Below, piece after piece: positions 1 to 7,385 of a DNA stretch of 11,517 bases (position 1 is its first letter; each line of letters begins with the position of its first letter). The notes below the pieces were generated by a model. That model had not been told where the DNA came from, ran no database searches, and saw only the letters and a list, made by a program, of their open reading frames with translations. Origin of the DNA: Coemansia sp. RSA 1804 (Eukaryota > Kickxellomycota > Kickxellomycetes > Kickxellales > Kickxellaceae); the NCBI GenBank assembly GCA_027578815.1, contig JANBTH010000775.1, forward strand, positions 1 through 11,517, in the 5' to 3' direction. The position numbers and the translations under genes were made by a program.

Positions 1-717
1 GGCAAGCGTGTGCACAAGCAAGGGTGCAATGCTCTCGTGGTACACGCAGTCGCTTACCACAACCATGTCGATGGGTTCGCTGGTGATCCGCAGATCCTCG
101 GGCGGGCGGCCCCAGAGATACTCTGTTGCGTAGATCTCGCATTCCCCGCGGCTACTACCACCGAAATCGCCTGGCTTTTGCCTCCTACTGCTGCCGGATG
201 CTCTGTTAGGCTGTCGCGCACTAGCAGCAGCAGCGATGTTTCTGTTAATCACCTTCATCATCCGCTGCTGGTCTGTTAGCGCCACCCGCCGCGCGCCCAG
301 CTGGTGAAGAACAAGTCCAACAAGCCCGCATCCGGTTCCCAGCTCGACTATGTTTGTCTCTCCAACATCCAGACTCCCGTCGCCCGCCCACTCCGAGTGC
401 TGCGCAAAAAACTCGCTCATTATCACGCTGCTGTTCCACAGAACACCGCCCGTTTGCCCAAGCTCGCCATTGATGTTTGGGTTCTGGTTAATGGTAAGCG
501 ACAGCGTCCTCTTTCCTCCTTTTATTTCTAAATCCAGCTCTGTTTTCCTGCTATCCACTCGGTTCTGCTTGCTCCTGCTGCTTCCTCCTTCTTCTCTACT
601 ATAGTACACGCTGTACAGCTCGCATACCTCCTCCTCTGCATCCGTTATTCTAATATACTCGCTCAGCCTTGACTGGATCTGCTCAAATATCTTGTTCTTC
701 CTTTTTACGAGAGACAT
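1..717 (-). CDS. METTL21-family (Methyltransf_16) protein-lysine N-methyltransferase, N-terminal part, runs off left edge
   Basis: An open frame reads leftward from the ATG at 717 through 239 codons to base 1 without a stop, so the C-terminus is outside the window. Seven-beta-strand methyltransferase marks are visible: GGVLWNSSV (residues 90-98), SAM-binding motif I VELGTGCGLVG (124-134), an acidic TDQ at 148-150, LWG (201-203), and DCVYHE (223-228), which fits the D-x-x-Y post-II motif of this lysine methyltransferase group (METTL21A/D, yeast Efm6-type). Known members methylate single lysines on elongation factors, Hsp70 or VCP; the substrate here cannot be told. A Ser/Arg/Gly-rich stretch at about 166-191 interrupts the fold between motif I and the LWG region. 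The start is the first ATG of the frame. The gene lies downstream of RPS18 on the same strand but about 750 bases away, so it is probably transcribed separately. Family call firm; exact orthologue uncertain. Confidence 0.85.
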   Translation of the reverse strand, partial: MSLVKRKNKIFEQIQSRLSEYIRITDAEEEVCELYSVYYSREEGGSSRSKQNRVDSRKTELDLEIKGGKRTLSLTINQNPNINGELGQTGGVLWNSSVIMSEFFAQHSEWAGDGSLDVGETNIVELGTGCGLVGLVLHQLGARRVALTDQQRMMKVINRNIAAAASARQPNRASGSSRRQKPGDFGGSSRGECEIYATEYLWGRPPEDLRITSEPIDMVVVSDCVYHESIAPLLVHTLA

Positions 718-1471
718 GGTTGATGTAGCCACACCTTTTTTTTGTCTATTCCTTGCTTGATATGCTGGGGAATAGATCACAAGAGAAAAAGTAATAATAA
801 TAATAATATTTTATTCTCACCTATTAGTGGTATTCACACTAGTCCAGTGGTCGTCTCTTTTAGTCGCAGATAGGCTGCTATGGGAAATGAGAAAAAAAGG
901 AGCAAGCAGCAGCATCTTGTTTTGATTGCGCTTTGCTAATAGAATCCTTCATGTGTGTGTTTGGTTAAAAAGTGGTTTATGAAAAAAAGTCTGAAAAATG
1001 AAAAAGATGAAACTTTTTGAAGAGTGGCTACGTTTTCTTGTTCCAAAAGAGAGTAACGATCCAAGTCTCTTGGAAGAGTACCAACTACAATGCAATATTA
1101 AGTATCAAAATGATAAAGACAAGGAATGATAATAGTCAGTACCAGATCCTCTACATAAGAACAAAAACATCTGCGAATAGCAAAGAAAGAGCGCGTGTGT
1201 CAGTTTTATAGGGTTCTCTACATTGCAATATCCTTTCCACGAAATGTCGAAAGTTGCATAGAGTCAGAAAACGTAGATAAGAATTACACTACATCATACA
1301 CAGCATAGGATAAGAGAAACCGATATCAAGACAACAATGATGTTTGTTTGCTGGTGGGGTATGAAGCCATTCTTATACTTACATCCTAACAAAAAAGATA
1401 GAGAGAGGACAAGAGAAAGAAATACGAGACACGATCCAAACACAGAAAAGATTTTGATTGTTTGGTAGTTT
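718..1471. other. AT-rich spacer: RPS18 3' region and methyltransferase promoter
   Basis: This stretch lies between the stop of RPS18 and the ATG of the methyltransferase, both on the minus strand. It must hold the RPS18 3' UTR (right part) and the methyltransferase promoter and leader (left part). I see no convincing TATA box for the methyltransferase. The longest frame here, 1017-1211 plus, has low-complexity AT-driven content and no family resemblance. Nothing else is supported except the small TAA repeat listed separately. Confidence 0.6.
792..808. repeat. TAA trinucleotide microsatellite
   Basis: Five tandem TAA units followed by TAT, about 75-90 bases upstream of the methyltransferase ATG, probably in its promoter or leader. 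It is short and of a common type. Confidence 0.7.
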
Positions 1472-1933
1472 CTACTTCTTCTTGGTGACACCAACAGTGC
1501 GACCGCGACGGCCGGTAGTCTTGGTATGCTGGCCACGGACACGAAGACCAACAACGTGACGGAGACCACGGTGGACACGCATCTTCTTCATGCGCTCCAG
1601 ATCCTCACGAAGAGTGCTGTGCACCTGGTTAGACACAAGCTGCGAGTACTTGCCAGTGGTGTGGTCCTTCTGTCTGTTGAGGAACCACTGCGGGATCTTG
1701 TACTGCAGAGGGTTCTGGATGATATCCACGAGGCGCTCCAGCTCCTCGCCTGTGAGTTCTCCGGCGCGCTTCGACATGTCCACGTCGGCCTTCTTGCACA
1801 CAAGGTTCGAGTAGCGGCGTCCAACTCCCTTGATGGCCGTCAGCGCATACATGATCTTAACGTTACCGTTGACGTTGGTGTTCAGCAGACGGATCATCGC
1901 CTGGAACTGGTCCTTCTGGGTGACAACGAGAGA
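1472..1933 (-). CDS. RPS18: Cytosolic 40S ribosomal protein uS13 (RPS18), main exon
   Basis: Exon 2 encodes SLVVTQKDQF onward and ends GVTKKK. It reads as eukaryotic S18 (bacterial S13 family) throughout: LTAIKGVGRRYSNLV, KRAGELTGEELER, QYKIPQWFLNRQKD, then the family signature HRGLRHVVGLRVRGQHTKTTGRRG. With the initiator Met from exon 1 the protein is 154 residues, against 152 in human. uS13 sits in the head of the small subunit, contacts the P-site tRNA and forms a bridge to the large subunit. The exon must start by splicing: the frame upstream of TCTCTC hits a TAG that is itself the intron acceptor (TGTAG, ending at 1934). A start at the internal Met encoded at 1897 would remove the conserved SLV N-terminus, so I reject it. 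It is divergent from uS19m. Confidence 0.96.
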   Translation of the reverse strand, partial: SLVVTQKDQFQAMIRLLNTNVNGNVKIMYALTAIKGVGRRYSNLVCKKADVDMSKRAGELTGEELERLVDIIQNPLQYKIPQWFLNRQKDHTTGKYSQLVSNQVHSTLREDLERMKKMRVHRGLRHVVGLRVRGQHTKTTGRRGRTVGVTKKK

Positions 1934-2480
1934 CTACACATGGGAAAGATCCAAATGATAATGTGGTGGTGCTGTTAGTTGGTTGGTGATTGCATGCGAG
2001 CAAAGAAAACAAAAACACACACAAGGCTTGACTCCGTCGGTAAAGAAAGAAGGAGTACTGTTTGTTTCGTCTGTTGAGCTGGATGCTGTTGGTGCGCTTT
2101 GGATGCCGCTAGACATTTACAACTAATTCCTCGGAATGCGAGCCTTTTGCATTTCCCGCTATCTGCTCCTCTGAATTTAACGAAACAAGCCTAGCTCCAA
2201 TGTCATGCAAATTCGAAAATAAGCTGAATTTGAAATTCGCAATCAAATTGACTAAAGGGATTTGCCAATCTTTTGCACTGCAAATAAAACAGCCACCAGG
2301 CAGTGGTTTCGCATCCATCGCGTATATCCCCCATCCAAGGCGCATCCATCAGTTCCAGAACACCAGATTCAACGCCAAAAGCACCCCAATATCGAGTCCT
2401 TTCCTTCCATCCAAAGGGGGTGTAAGTAGGAGCTGGTACTGCTTGTACTCTCCTCCCACAGTCTAACTGACACGCACCAT
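1934..2480 (-). other. RPS18: RPS18 start codon (2478-2480) and first intron (1934-2477)
   Basis: On the minus strand the acceptor is TGTAG ending at 1934, with a perfect ACTAAC branch site at 1974-1979, about 40 bases upstream of it. The exon must join in phase 0 to a bare ATG. The only ATG immediately followed by GT within roughly 700 bases is at 2478-2480 (ATG then GTGCGT), giving a 544-base intron. One difficulty: a TATAAA reads on the minus strand at 2491-2496, only about 15 bases from this ATG, which is too close for a normal TATA-to-start spacing. The acceptor and branch site are firm; the donor is the best candidate, not proven. Confidence 0.6.
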
Positions 2481-2867
2481 CTTTTCAAGATTTATAAAAT
2501 AGATATTATTTGAAACCCGAGCGAAGTTTTGAAAGAGATGGAGCCTACTGTTGGATGCAATCTCGACCAGGCTCAAAAAGGTCGGGCAAGTTGCACGCGT
2601 TGCATATTGTGAGGGAAAAATTGAATAAGGCTGATTGATTGATCTGATCCCGCAAGTGTATTTTTCTGATTGCTTTGTGGCTGCCTTTTTTTCCTTGTTG
2701 ATAAGAATGTGTACGATTTCGTTCTGGCTGCCGATTCTGTTTCTAATTTCAACCTTTTTTCTTCTATTTCTACACTTGGTGTTTTGTCTAATCTGCCCAA
2801 CATCCTTTTTTGCATCTCTCTCCTTTCCTCCTTGTTAATTTCGTACTAGAGAATCTCAACAGAGGAA
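2481..2867. promoter_or_regulatory. Shared divergent promoter region, RPS18 (-) and uS19m (+)
   Basis: 387 bases separate the proposed RPS18 ATG from the uS19m ATG, and the genes point away from each other, so both promoters must lie here or overlap the RPS18 5' region. The left end has the near-palindromic TTTATAAAAT (2491-2500), readable as a TATA box on either strand. The right half (about 2680-2840) is a T-rich tract that would be the uS19m leader. No coding frame here resembles a protein. Confidence 0.6.
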
Positions 2868-3146
2868 ATGAGAGCAACATTCACAGCCTTTGCGCGGTCC
2901 GTATGGAAGGGCCCCTACTTTGTACACTTTCCAAAGCTCCAGGCGTCTATCAAATCAGGCAAACCCATAGTAACCAAGGTGCGTTCATGCACGATAATGC
3001 CACACATGGTTGGTGCCAAGTTTATGGTACACAACGGAAAAAGCTATCTCCCAGTCGATGTGAAGGAGGAGATGGTAGGACGGAAACTTGGCGAGTTCTC
3101 GCATACGAGAAAACCATTCAAGTATAGACTTACAAAGAACAAGTAG
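2868..3146 (+). CDS. Mitochondrial small-subunit ribosomal protein uS19m (Rsm19/MRPS19 type)
   Basis: The 92-residue intronless frame is a complete S19 protein, the usual size for fungal mitochondrial S19. The core RSVWKGPYFVHFP (10-22) is the S19 N-terminal motif, followed by IMPHMVGAKFMVHNGK (43-58) and the C-terminal signature VKEEMVGRKLGEFSHTRKPF (65-84), ending in a basic KYRLTKNK tail. The short N-terminus MRATFTAFARS is basic, lacks acids and could act as an import signal; mitochondrial rather than cytosolic identity is inferred from the bacterial-type length and the SVWKGPYF start, since cytosolic uS19 (RPS15) is longer and differs. In the mitoribosome uS19 sits in the small-subunit head beside uS13. 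The start is the only ATG that gives the conserved N-terminus, with purine-rich AGAGGAA before it. Transcribed divergently from RPS18. Confidence 0.93.
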   Translation: MRATFTAFARSVWKGPYFVHFPKLQASIKSGKPIVTKVRSCTIMPHMVGAKFMVHNGKSYLPVDVKEEMVGRKLGEFSHTRKPFKYRLTKNK

Positions 3147-4041
3147 CGATTGTGTCAATGTTTTTTTCTGTTCTCTCCATTTGTTTACTTGAACACCCTG
3201 TTTCTCCTTCTTCTCCGAGTCAGGGGATACAGAATTACTACATTTATATTTGCTTGGCTACATGCCCTTTTCCGTATTTCTCCTATATAAAAACAAAACA
3301 AAATTGCAACAATAACAAAAGAAAATGTTTCCTATCCCTTCACAGTGTATGCAACAACCATATCAGATGCATAAACCAAAATAACAAAGCGTTGGATGTG
3401 TGTGACAAGTGACCAACGCTAATTGAATATAAGCGTTGTAAAAAAACGTATTTTGGGAATCGTATGGATGAAAACGGGGATAAAATAACATCGTGAAGTA
3501 TTGCGATGATGTAATATATACAACCTTCCTGGTGGTAGATGCGACGATCTGTGTGCAATTTTTTCCACCTTTCTCTCTCATACTCGTGTCTGTAGATTCG
3601 TGTGTTTTGCATGTAACCAAGTGGATTCTACAAATAATTTTCTATTTTTCGTGAACATTGAATGATCTTCTTTCGTTCTTTCTTTTCTCCGTGCCTAACT
3701 CTGGCTGATTGGACAGATCATTAGGATATTCTTTTCTCAATCATTTCAATTTTTGCGGAAGGAGACGGAGAAGAAGAGCTCTGTAATTTTATTTTGTTTG
3801 GCTAATGTCAAAAACATGGGGTTTCTAGAAAAACCTTGACGTACATGTCATATTAAAGAAGGTTTCTTATTTTCTTGGCTAAAGAGCAAAAGCAAGCAAT
3901 ATTCTCATAGGTTCGACAGATAAGGTAACAGTAGACTTTGAAATTGGAATTCTTGGCAATTCTCCAGAGCTAGGACCTTTATCAAACAATTCATCTTCTT
4001 CATTAGAGCCTCAATGGATGTTTGCGGATAGAACATTTATA
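3147..4041. other. AT-rich intergenic region, no supported gene
   Basis: This begins with the uS19m 3' UTR and runs to the TATA-like element of the next candidate gene. Frames at 3152-3412 (plus) and 3340-3620 (minus) are hydrophobic, AT-driven translations without family resemblance. A GGTTCGA string near 3911 recalls a tRNA B box but lacks the rest of the consensus. A small imperfect palindrome GGTTTCTAGAAAAACC lies near 3820. Confidence 0.5.
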
Positions 4042-4048
4042 TATAAAA
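4042..4048 (+). promoter_or_regulatory. TATA-like element upstream of candidate secreted-protein gene
   Basis: TATAAAA inside a longer TTTATATATAAAATA string, about 175 bases upstream of the ATG at 4219, followed by a CT-rich tract as often seen near fungal transcription starts. Weak evidence because the region is AT-rich. Confidence 0.3.
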
Positions 4049-4218
4049 TAATAGCTGTCATTTCGCTCAGTCCATCTTTTTCTTTTATTTTCTCTTTCCA
4101 AGCTATCGTTATTTAATTTTTTTATATTCGCGCGTTTTAGCAGATAATACAGGATCATATTACTGGAAATTTCCCCGTTTCCGCAGAATCAGATCACATC
4201 AATTGTAGTTACACGAAA

Positions 4219-4528
4219 ATGAGGCATTTAAATGCAATTCAGCTACTTTTAGCGGTGATCATTGTGACAGTGACAATGACGAGCGTCCAATGCTACGAAT
4301 GGTAAGCAAAACTCCCCGTACACATGTTTATATTTCCTCCCTATTTTTTGCCTCTTTGGACTTTTATTTATTTTCTCAATGTTGGGCTATTGTCCTCATA
4401 GTGAACATTACATGTTTGTCCAGTACGCACATCAATTTGACATAATTGATGTGCGTACATATCTGAACATCTTTACCCCCCATTGCCCGATCCATCTCTT
4501 CTTTTCAAATCCAGAAAAAGCCACCTAA
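4219..4528 (+). CDS. Possible small secreted protein, two exons (4219-4301 and 4402-4528), unrecognised
   Basis: Exon 1 starts at an ATG in good context (ACGAAAATG) and encodes MRHLNAIQLLLAVIIVTVTM followed by TSVQCYE, a textbook signal peptide: basic N-region, long hydrophobic core, small residues before a likely cut. It ends at a strong donor, G|GTAAGC. The best acceptor is CTCATAG ending at 4401, giving a 100-base T-rich intron and a 41-codon second exon with no in-frame stop until TAA at 4526. The mature peptide of about 45 residues would be Cys/His/aromatic-rich and matches nothing I know. The hairpin at 4423-4458 would lie inside exon 2, which is odd. Other acceptors (for example near 4710) also give short peptides. 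The signal peptide and donor are seen; the remainder is inference and may be chance. Confidence 0.28.
4423..4458. repeat. Perfect 15-bp inverted repeat with 6-base loop
   Basis: Left arm GTACGCACATCAATT (4423-4437), loop TGACAT, right arm AATTGATGTGCGTAC (4444-4458). All 15 pairs match and pairing stops at both ends. There is no following T run, and the organism is eukaryotic, so a bacterial terminator is not the explanation. Function unknown. Confidence 0.9.
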
Positions 4529-5406
4529 TTTTTGTTTCGAAAGGTTTGGAAAGTAAGGAGGATCGGCAAATGAAACTTGAGCGTTCTCTCTCTTTGCATT
4601 TTGATTATATGTGGTGTATCTTTAGAGAATAAAAAATCCATGCCGTCTATAATTACATTTTCGATCTCCTATTTTGTTTGCTTCTTGTGTTTGTTTGACG
4701 GAATTCAAGAGGCGCGGAGATCGCACAACGGTGTGCATGGGACCGGTAACATGAAACAAAAGAACCCGGCATTCATTGCCGTACTGAGTTTTTTTTGCAC
4801 TTTCCTGTTTTCTATTTCTCTCCTTGGATCTCCTCCTTTCAAACAAATATTGCATTCTTTTGCATTAGTTTGTTCTACAACAGATCTCGGTAGTTTTTTG
4901 TATGCACACATCAATTGGTGTTTCCTAATTAGTCAAACCTGGGAGAATGAGGGATGGGAAAACAAAGTGAGAGAGAACCCTTTGTTATTTAATTGCCGCG
5001 TGTACAGCTGCAACATATAGTTTAGACGATGTGGAAAATAGAGTAAAATGGGGCGAGGGGCGAATTTCTACTTTCATTCGTAGAGAGAAGAGATAAAGAA
5101 TAATGAAACTAATAACATCACATTGCAGTACTGCACATACGAAAAAAGATGGATTGTGGACCCCCGGTTGATCTTTACTTGTCAAACTCGCCCCTCTTTT
5201 TTCCCTCTTGTTTTTTTTTTCCACCGTTCCACTCCCCATACGGATGGTATTGAACAACAATTAGATAAATTTTAACAAAACTCGGCTTTTGTATTGAATT
5301 GTTTTACAAAGGTGGCTTTTTTCCTTTGCGTGGTTTGTATCTTCAATTTCGCAGTAGCGGTGCTCTTCTTTTCTTTCTCCCACCTGACCACACCATACAA
5401 CTTTTG
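4529..5406. other. AT/T-rich region upstream of carbonic anhydrase, no supported gene
   Basis: A frame at 4577-5020 lacks an ATG start (it would begin at TTG) and gives a Phe/Ser/Cys-rich translation typical of T-rich noncoding DNA. A less AT-rich patch at about 4710-4790 with plausible splice signals on both sides could be a further exon of the 4219 gene, but no consistent frame emerges. The 3' part is the carbonic anhydrase promoter. Confidence 0.45.
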
Positions 5407-5414
5407 TATAAAAA
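5407..5414 (+). promoter_or_regulatory. TATA box of carbonic anhydrase gene
   Basis: TATAAAAA lies 72 bases before the ATG at 5479. A start site about 30 bases downstream would put transcription near 5437-5445, excluding the upstream in-frame ATG at 5299 and leaving 5479 as the first usable ATG. Confidence 0.6.
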
Positions 5415-5478
5415 CAAGAACCCGTTCTCATCAACATCAGATTCTTTTTCTTTTCCCTACTCCCGATCTCACCACTAC

Positions 5479-6192
5479 ATGTTTCGACCAGCACACTCGG
5501 CACTTCAACAAAGATTCGGAACACTTCTTCGCAGTAGCAACAGAAAAATGAGCGCACAAACCACCAATGGCACGATCTGCAAGCTCGTAGAGAACAACAA
5601 GGAATGGGCCAGCGAGATACAGGCGAAGAACGCGGACTTTTTCCAGAACCTAGCCAAGGGCCAGACGCCCAAGGTCCTGTGGATCGGATGCGCGGATTCG
5701 CGGGTCACCGTTGATCTTCTGACAAAGACGCAGCCCGGGGAGATCTTTGTCCATCGCAACATTGCAAACAGAGTGCCGAGCGAGGATCTCAGCGCGCTCA
5801 GCGTCATCGAGTACGGCGTCAAGCACCTCAAGGTCGAGCATATCGTCGTTGTTGGCCACACCGGGTGCGGCGGCGTCAAGGCGGCCATGTCGAACTCGTC
5901 GGTTGGCATCCTCGACCACTGGCTGAGACCCATCAAGGATCTGTATGTGGCCAACGAGGCCCAGCTTAGCGCGCTGCCCGAGGAGGAGAGAGTCGAGCGG
6001 CTTGGCGAGCTCAATGTCATCCAGGGCGTCAGCACCGTTTCCAACCTCCCGGTTGTCCACGATGCCTGGAAGGAGGGCCGCGAGGTCCAGGTCCATGGCT
6101 GGGTCTTCCAGCTCGCCTCCGGACTGATCAAGGATCTGGGCGTCACCGTGGCTGGTCCCAAGCAGATCCAGTCCATCTACAAGCTCAACTGA
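5479..6192 (+). CDS. Beta-class carbonic anhydrase, probably dual-targeted from two start codons
   Basis: It catalyses CO2 + H2O to bicarbonate + H+. From the second ATG (5548) the protein is 214 residues with the beta-class active site: CADSR at 48-52 (zinc ligand Cys48, Asp50-Arg52 dyad) and HTGCGG at 104-109 (zinc ligands His104, Cys107). IFVHRNIANRV (66-76) and SVIEYGVKHL (85-94) are also family-typical. The size matches fungal beta-CAs (yeast Nce103 type). From the first ATG after the TATA box (5479) it gains 23 residues, MFRPAHSALQQRFGTLLRSS plus NRK, with five Arg/Lys and no acids: a good mitochondrial presequence. The 5479 ATG has T at -3 and T at +4 (weak), whereas 5548 has A at -3 (strong), so leaky scanning could make both isoforms. 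The frame stays open up to 5299, but that ATG precedes the TATA box. No intron. The enzyme call is very secure. Confidence 0.95.
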   Translation: MFRPAHSALQQRFGTLLRSSNRKMSAQTTNGTICKLVENNKEWASEIQAKNADFFQNLAKGQTPKVLWIGCADSRVTVDLLTKTQPGEIFVHRNIANRVPSEDLSALSVIEYGVKHLKVEHIVVVGHTGCGGVKAAMSNSSVGILDHWLRPIKDLYVANEAQLSALPEEERVERLGELNVIQGVSTVSNLPVVHDAWKEGREVQVHGWVFQLASGLIKDLGVTVAGPKQIQSIYKLN

Positions 6193-6607
6193 ATTCTTAC
6201 TTTCTTATTTTCTTTCTCTATCGCTAATATTTTTTCTAAACAGGATCTACTTTTTCCATCTCATTAGCTGTCATTTGGACGTGGATCTCATATTCTAATA
6301 TGAAACTACAGACCAGTTGCCATGTTTGGGGGGGGGGCTATATATGCTGGAACTGGTTTGCTTCAGTGTGCGATTCGCAAGACCGATGTGGCTGATCTCT
6401 TTTCTGCATTTTACACATCAAGAAAGCAATGAGAAATACTTCAGTGCCTTTTCAACGCTTTTCCATCTAGCGCACAAAAGACGGTGGTTTCTATTGGATA
6501 TCACACAATCACGTGCGGTATTTAGGGCGGCTGTTGTGGGGGAAGGGGAAAACACGAATGTGCCCTTGAGGTGCTTTCCAATCGAGCCGGCTCCAAAACT
6601 GACTGCT
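6193..6607. other. Carbonic anhydrase 3' region and RPL19 upstream region
   Basis: The left part is the carbonic anhydrase 3' UTR. A run of ten G occurs at 6328-6337. A palindromic CACGTG (E-box type) stands at 6510-6515, about 100 bases before the RPL19 TATA-like element, and is a plausible regulator site. The 107-codon frame at 6317-6640 has no recognisable content and is crossed by these promoter elements. Confidence 0.45.
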
Positions 6608-6614
6608 TATAAAG
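6608..6614 (+). promoter_or_regulatory. RPL19: TATA-like element, likely RPL19 promoter
   Basis: TATAAAG lies between the CACGTG site at 6510 and the AT-rich stretch leading to the candidate RPL19 first exons at 6741 or 6872. It is the best promoter element upstream of RPL19 on this strand. Confidence 0.4.
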
Positions 6615-6871
6615 AGCAACAAAAATGCATTTATTTGTGAACCGCCCGCAAAAAAAGGAGCTGCTGGCTGTGATAAATTTTTTCTAATAAACGTAGAGCC
6701 AAAAAAAGCAAAAAAAAATTAAAGCAACAAGAGGGGAAAAATGTATATGTAGAGTTAGTTTGAGGAACCCCCCAAGCATAATTCGGTTGGTGATTTCTTT
6801 CTCTTTTCCTACATTTGTTTTTTGTCTCTTTCGTTTTCTTTTATTGAGTTGGACAAACTTTATTACTTGAA

Positions 6872-7385
6872 ATGTAAGGATTCCCCTCCCTATCGCTCTG
6901 ATGCTTGAATCATTTGGGTAAAAGGATGGGTTTTGTATAGAACGGGATTCAGAGTCTCCTTCCCCTTCTTTTCCCTGCAAAGGAAAGAACAGCAACAGCG
7001 GTGGTATCATTTGGGAATCGGAGAACGCAGTTAAAAAAATTTTCAGTGGACGGATCCTTGTGAGGGGACCAATTGCAATGACGATTGCCCAGAGAGCTTG
7101 CCAGTGATTACCCAGCGTAGCCGTTTTGTTGCGAATAACCTGGGGGGATTTTTTGGTGCAGGATGTTCCGTGTTATTCTTGTCGGTGGCACAGAGAATCA
7201 GGGACCAAGGTGTCGTGCAAGACAAATCTATATGTTGGAAGAGACGACATTTTCCACACTTTATTTGTTTTGTATATGTATGCGGCTGCGGTATTCTCCC
7301 CCTCCCTTTCCCACATATGATCAACTACTAAACCGCCTTTCTCTAAATATTGCTTCTCCGCTATCTCCAACTATCCAAGGTGTAG
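6872..7385 (+). other. RPL19: RPL19 first exon end and intron that splits the start codon (candidate donor)
   Basis: Exon 2 must be preceded by two bases, AT, because its first base (7386) completes the ATG. Three AT|GT donors fit. AT at 6872-6873 followed by GTAAGG has the best donor consensus and gives a 512-base intron, close to the RPS18 intron length. AT at 6741-6742 followed by GTATAT gives 643 bases, and AT at 7276-7277 followed by GTATGC gives 108 bases. The acceptor GGTGTAG (ending 7385) is firm, with ACTAAAC at 7327-7333 as likely branch site. A less AT-rich block at about 7045-7245 lies inside the intron. The donor is not settled from sequence alone. Confidence 0.45.

Noticed and set aside
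3820..3880. Small inverted repeats (GGTTTCTAGAAAAACC, TGACGTACATGTCA, AAACCTT/AAGGTTT)
   Set aside because: Short and imperfect or with long loops, at the level expected by chance in AT-rich DNA.
3908..3920. GGTTCGA string resembling a tRNA B box
   Set aside because: The rest of the B-box consensus, an A box and a cloverleaf are absent.
4577..5020. 147-codon plus-strand frame
   Set aside because: No ATG start, and Phe/Ser/Cys/Leu-rich content as expected of T-rich noncoding DNA.
5299..5478. 60-codon in-frame extension of carbonic anhydrase from the ATG at 5299
   Set aside because: It lies upstream of and across the TATA box at 5407 and encodes an F/S/H-rich string; 5479 and 5548 are better supported.
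5505..6176. 223-codon minus-strand frame over carbonic anhydrase
   Set aside because: Antisense shadow of a GC-biased gene with clear active-site motifs on the plus strand.
6328..6337. Run of ten G
   Set aside because: Simple homopolymer with no partner tracts to form a quadruplex; also a common place for sequencing length error.
6317..6640. 107-codon plus-strand frame
   Set aside because: No recognisable domain, begins in a G10 homopolymer and overlaps likely RPL19 promoter elements (CACGTG, TATAAAG).
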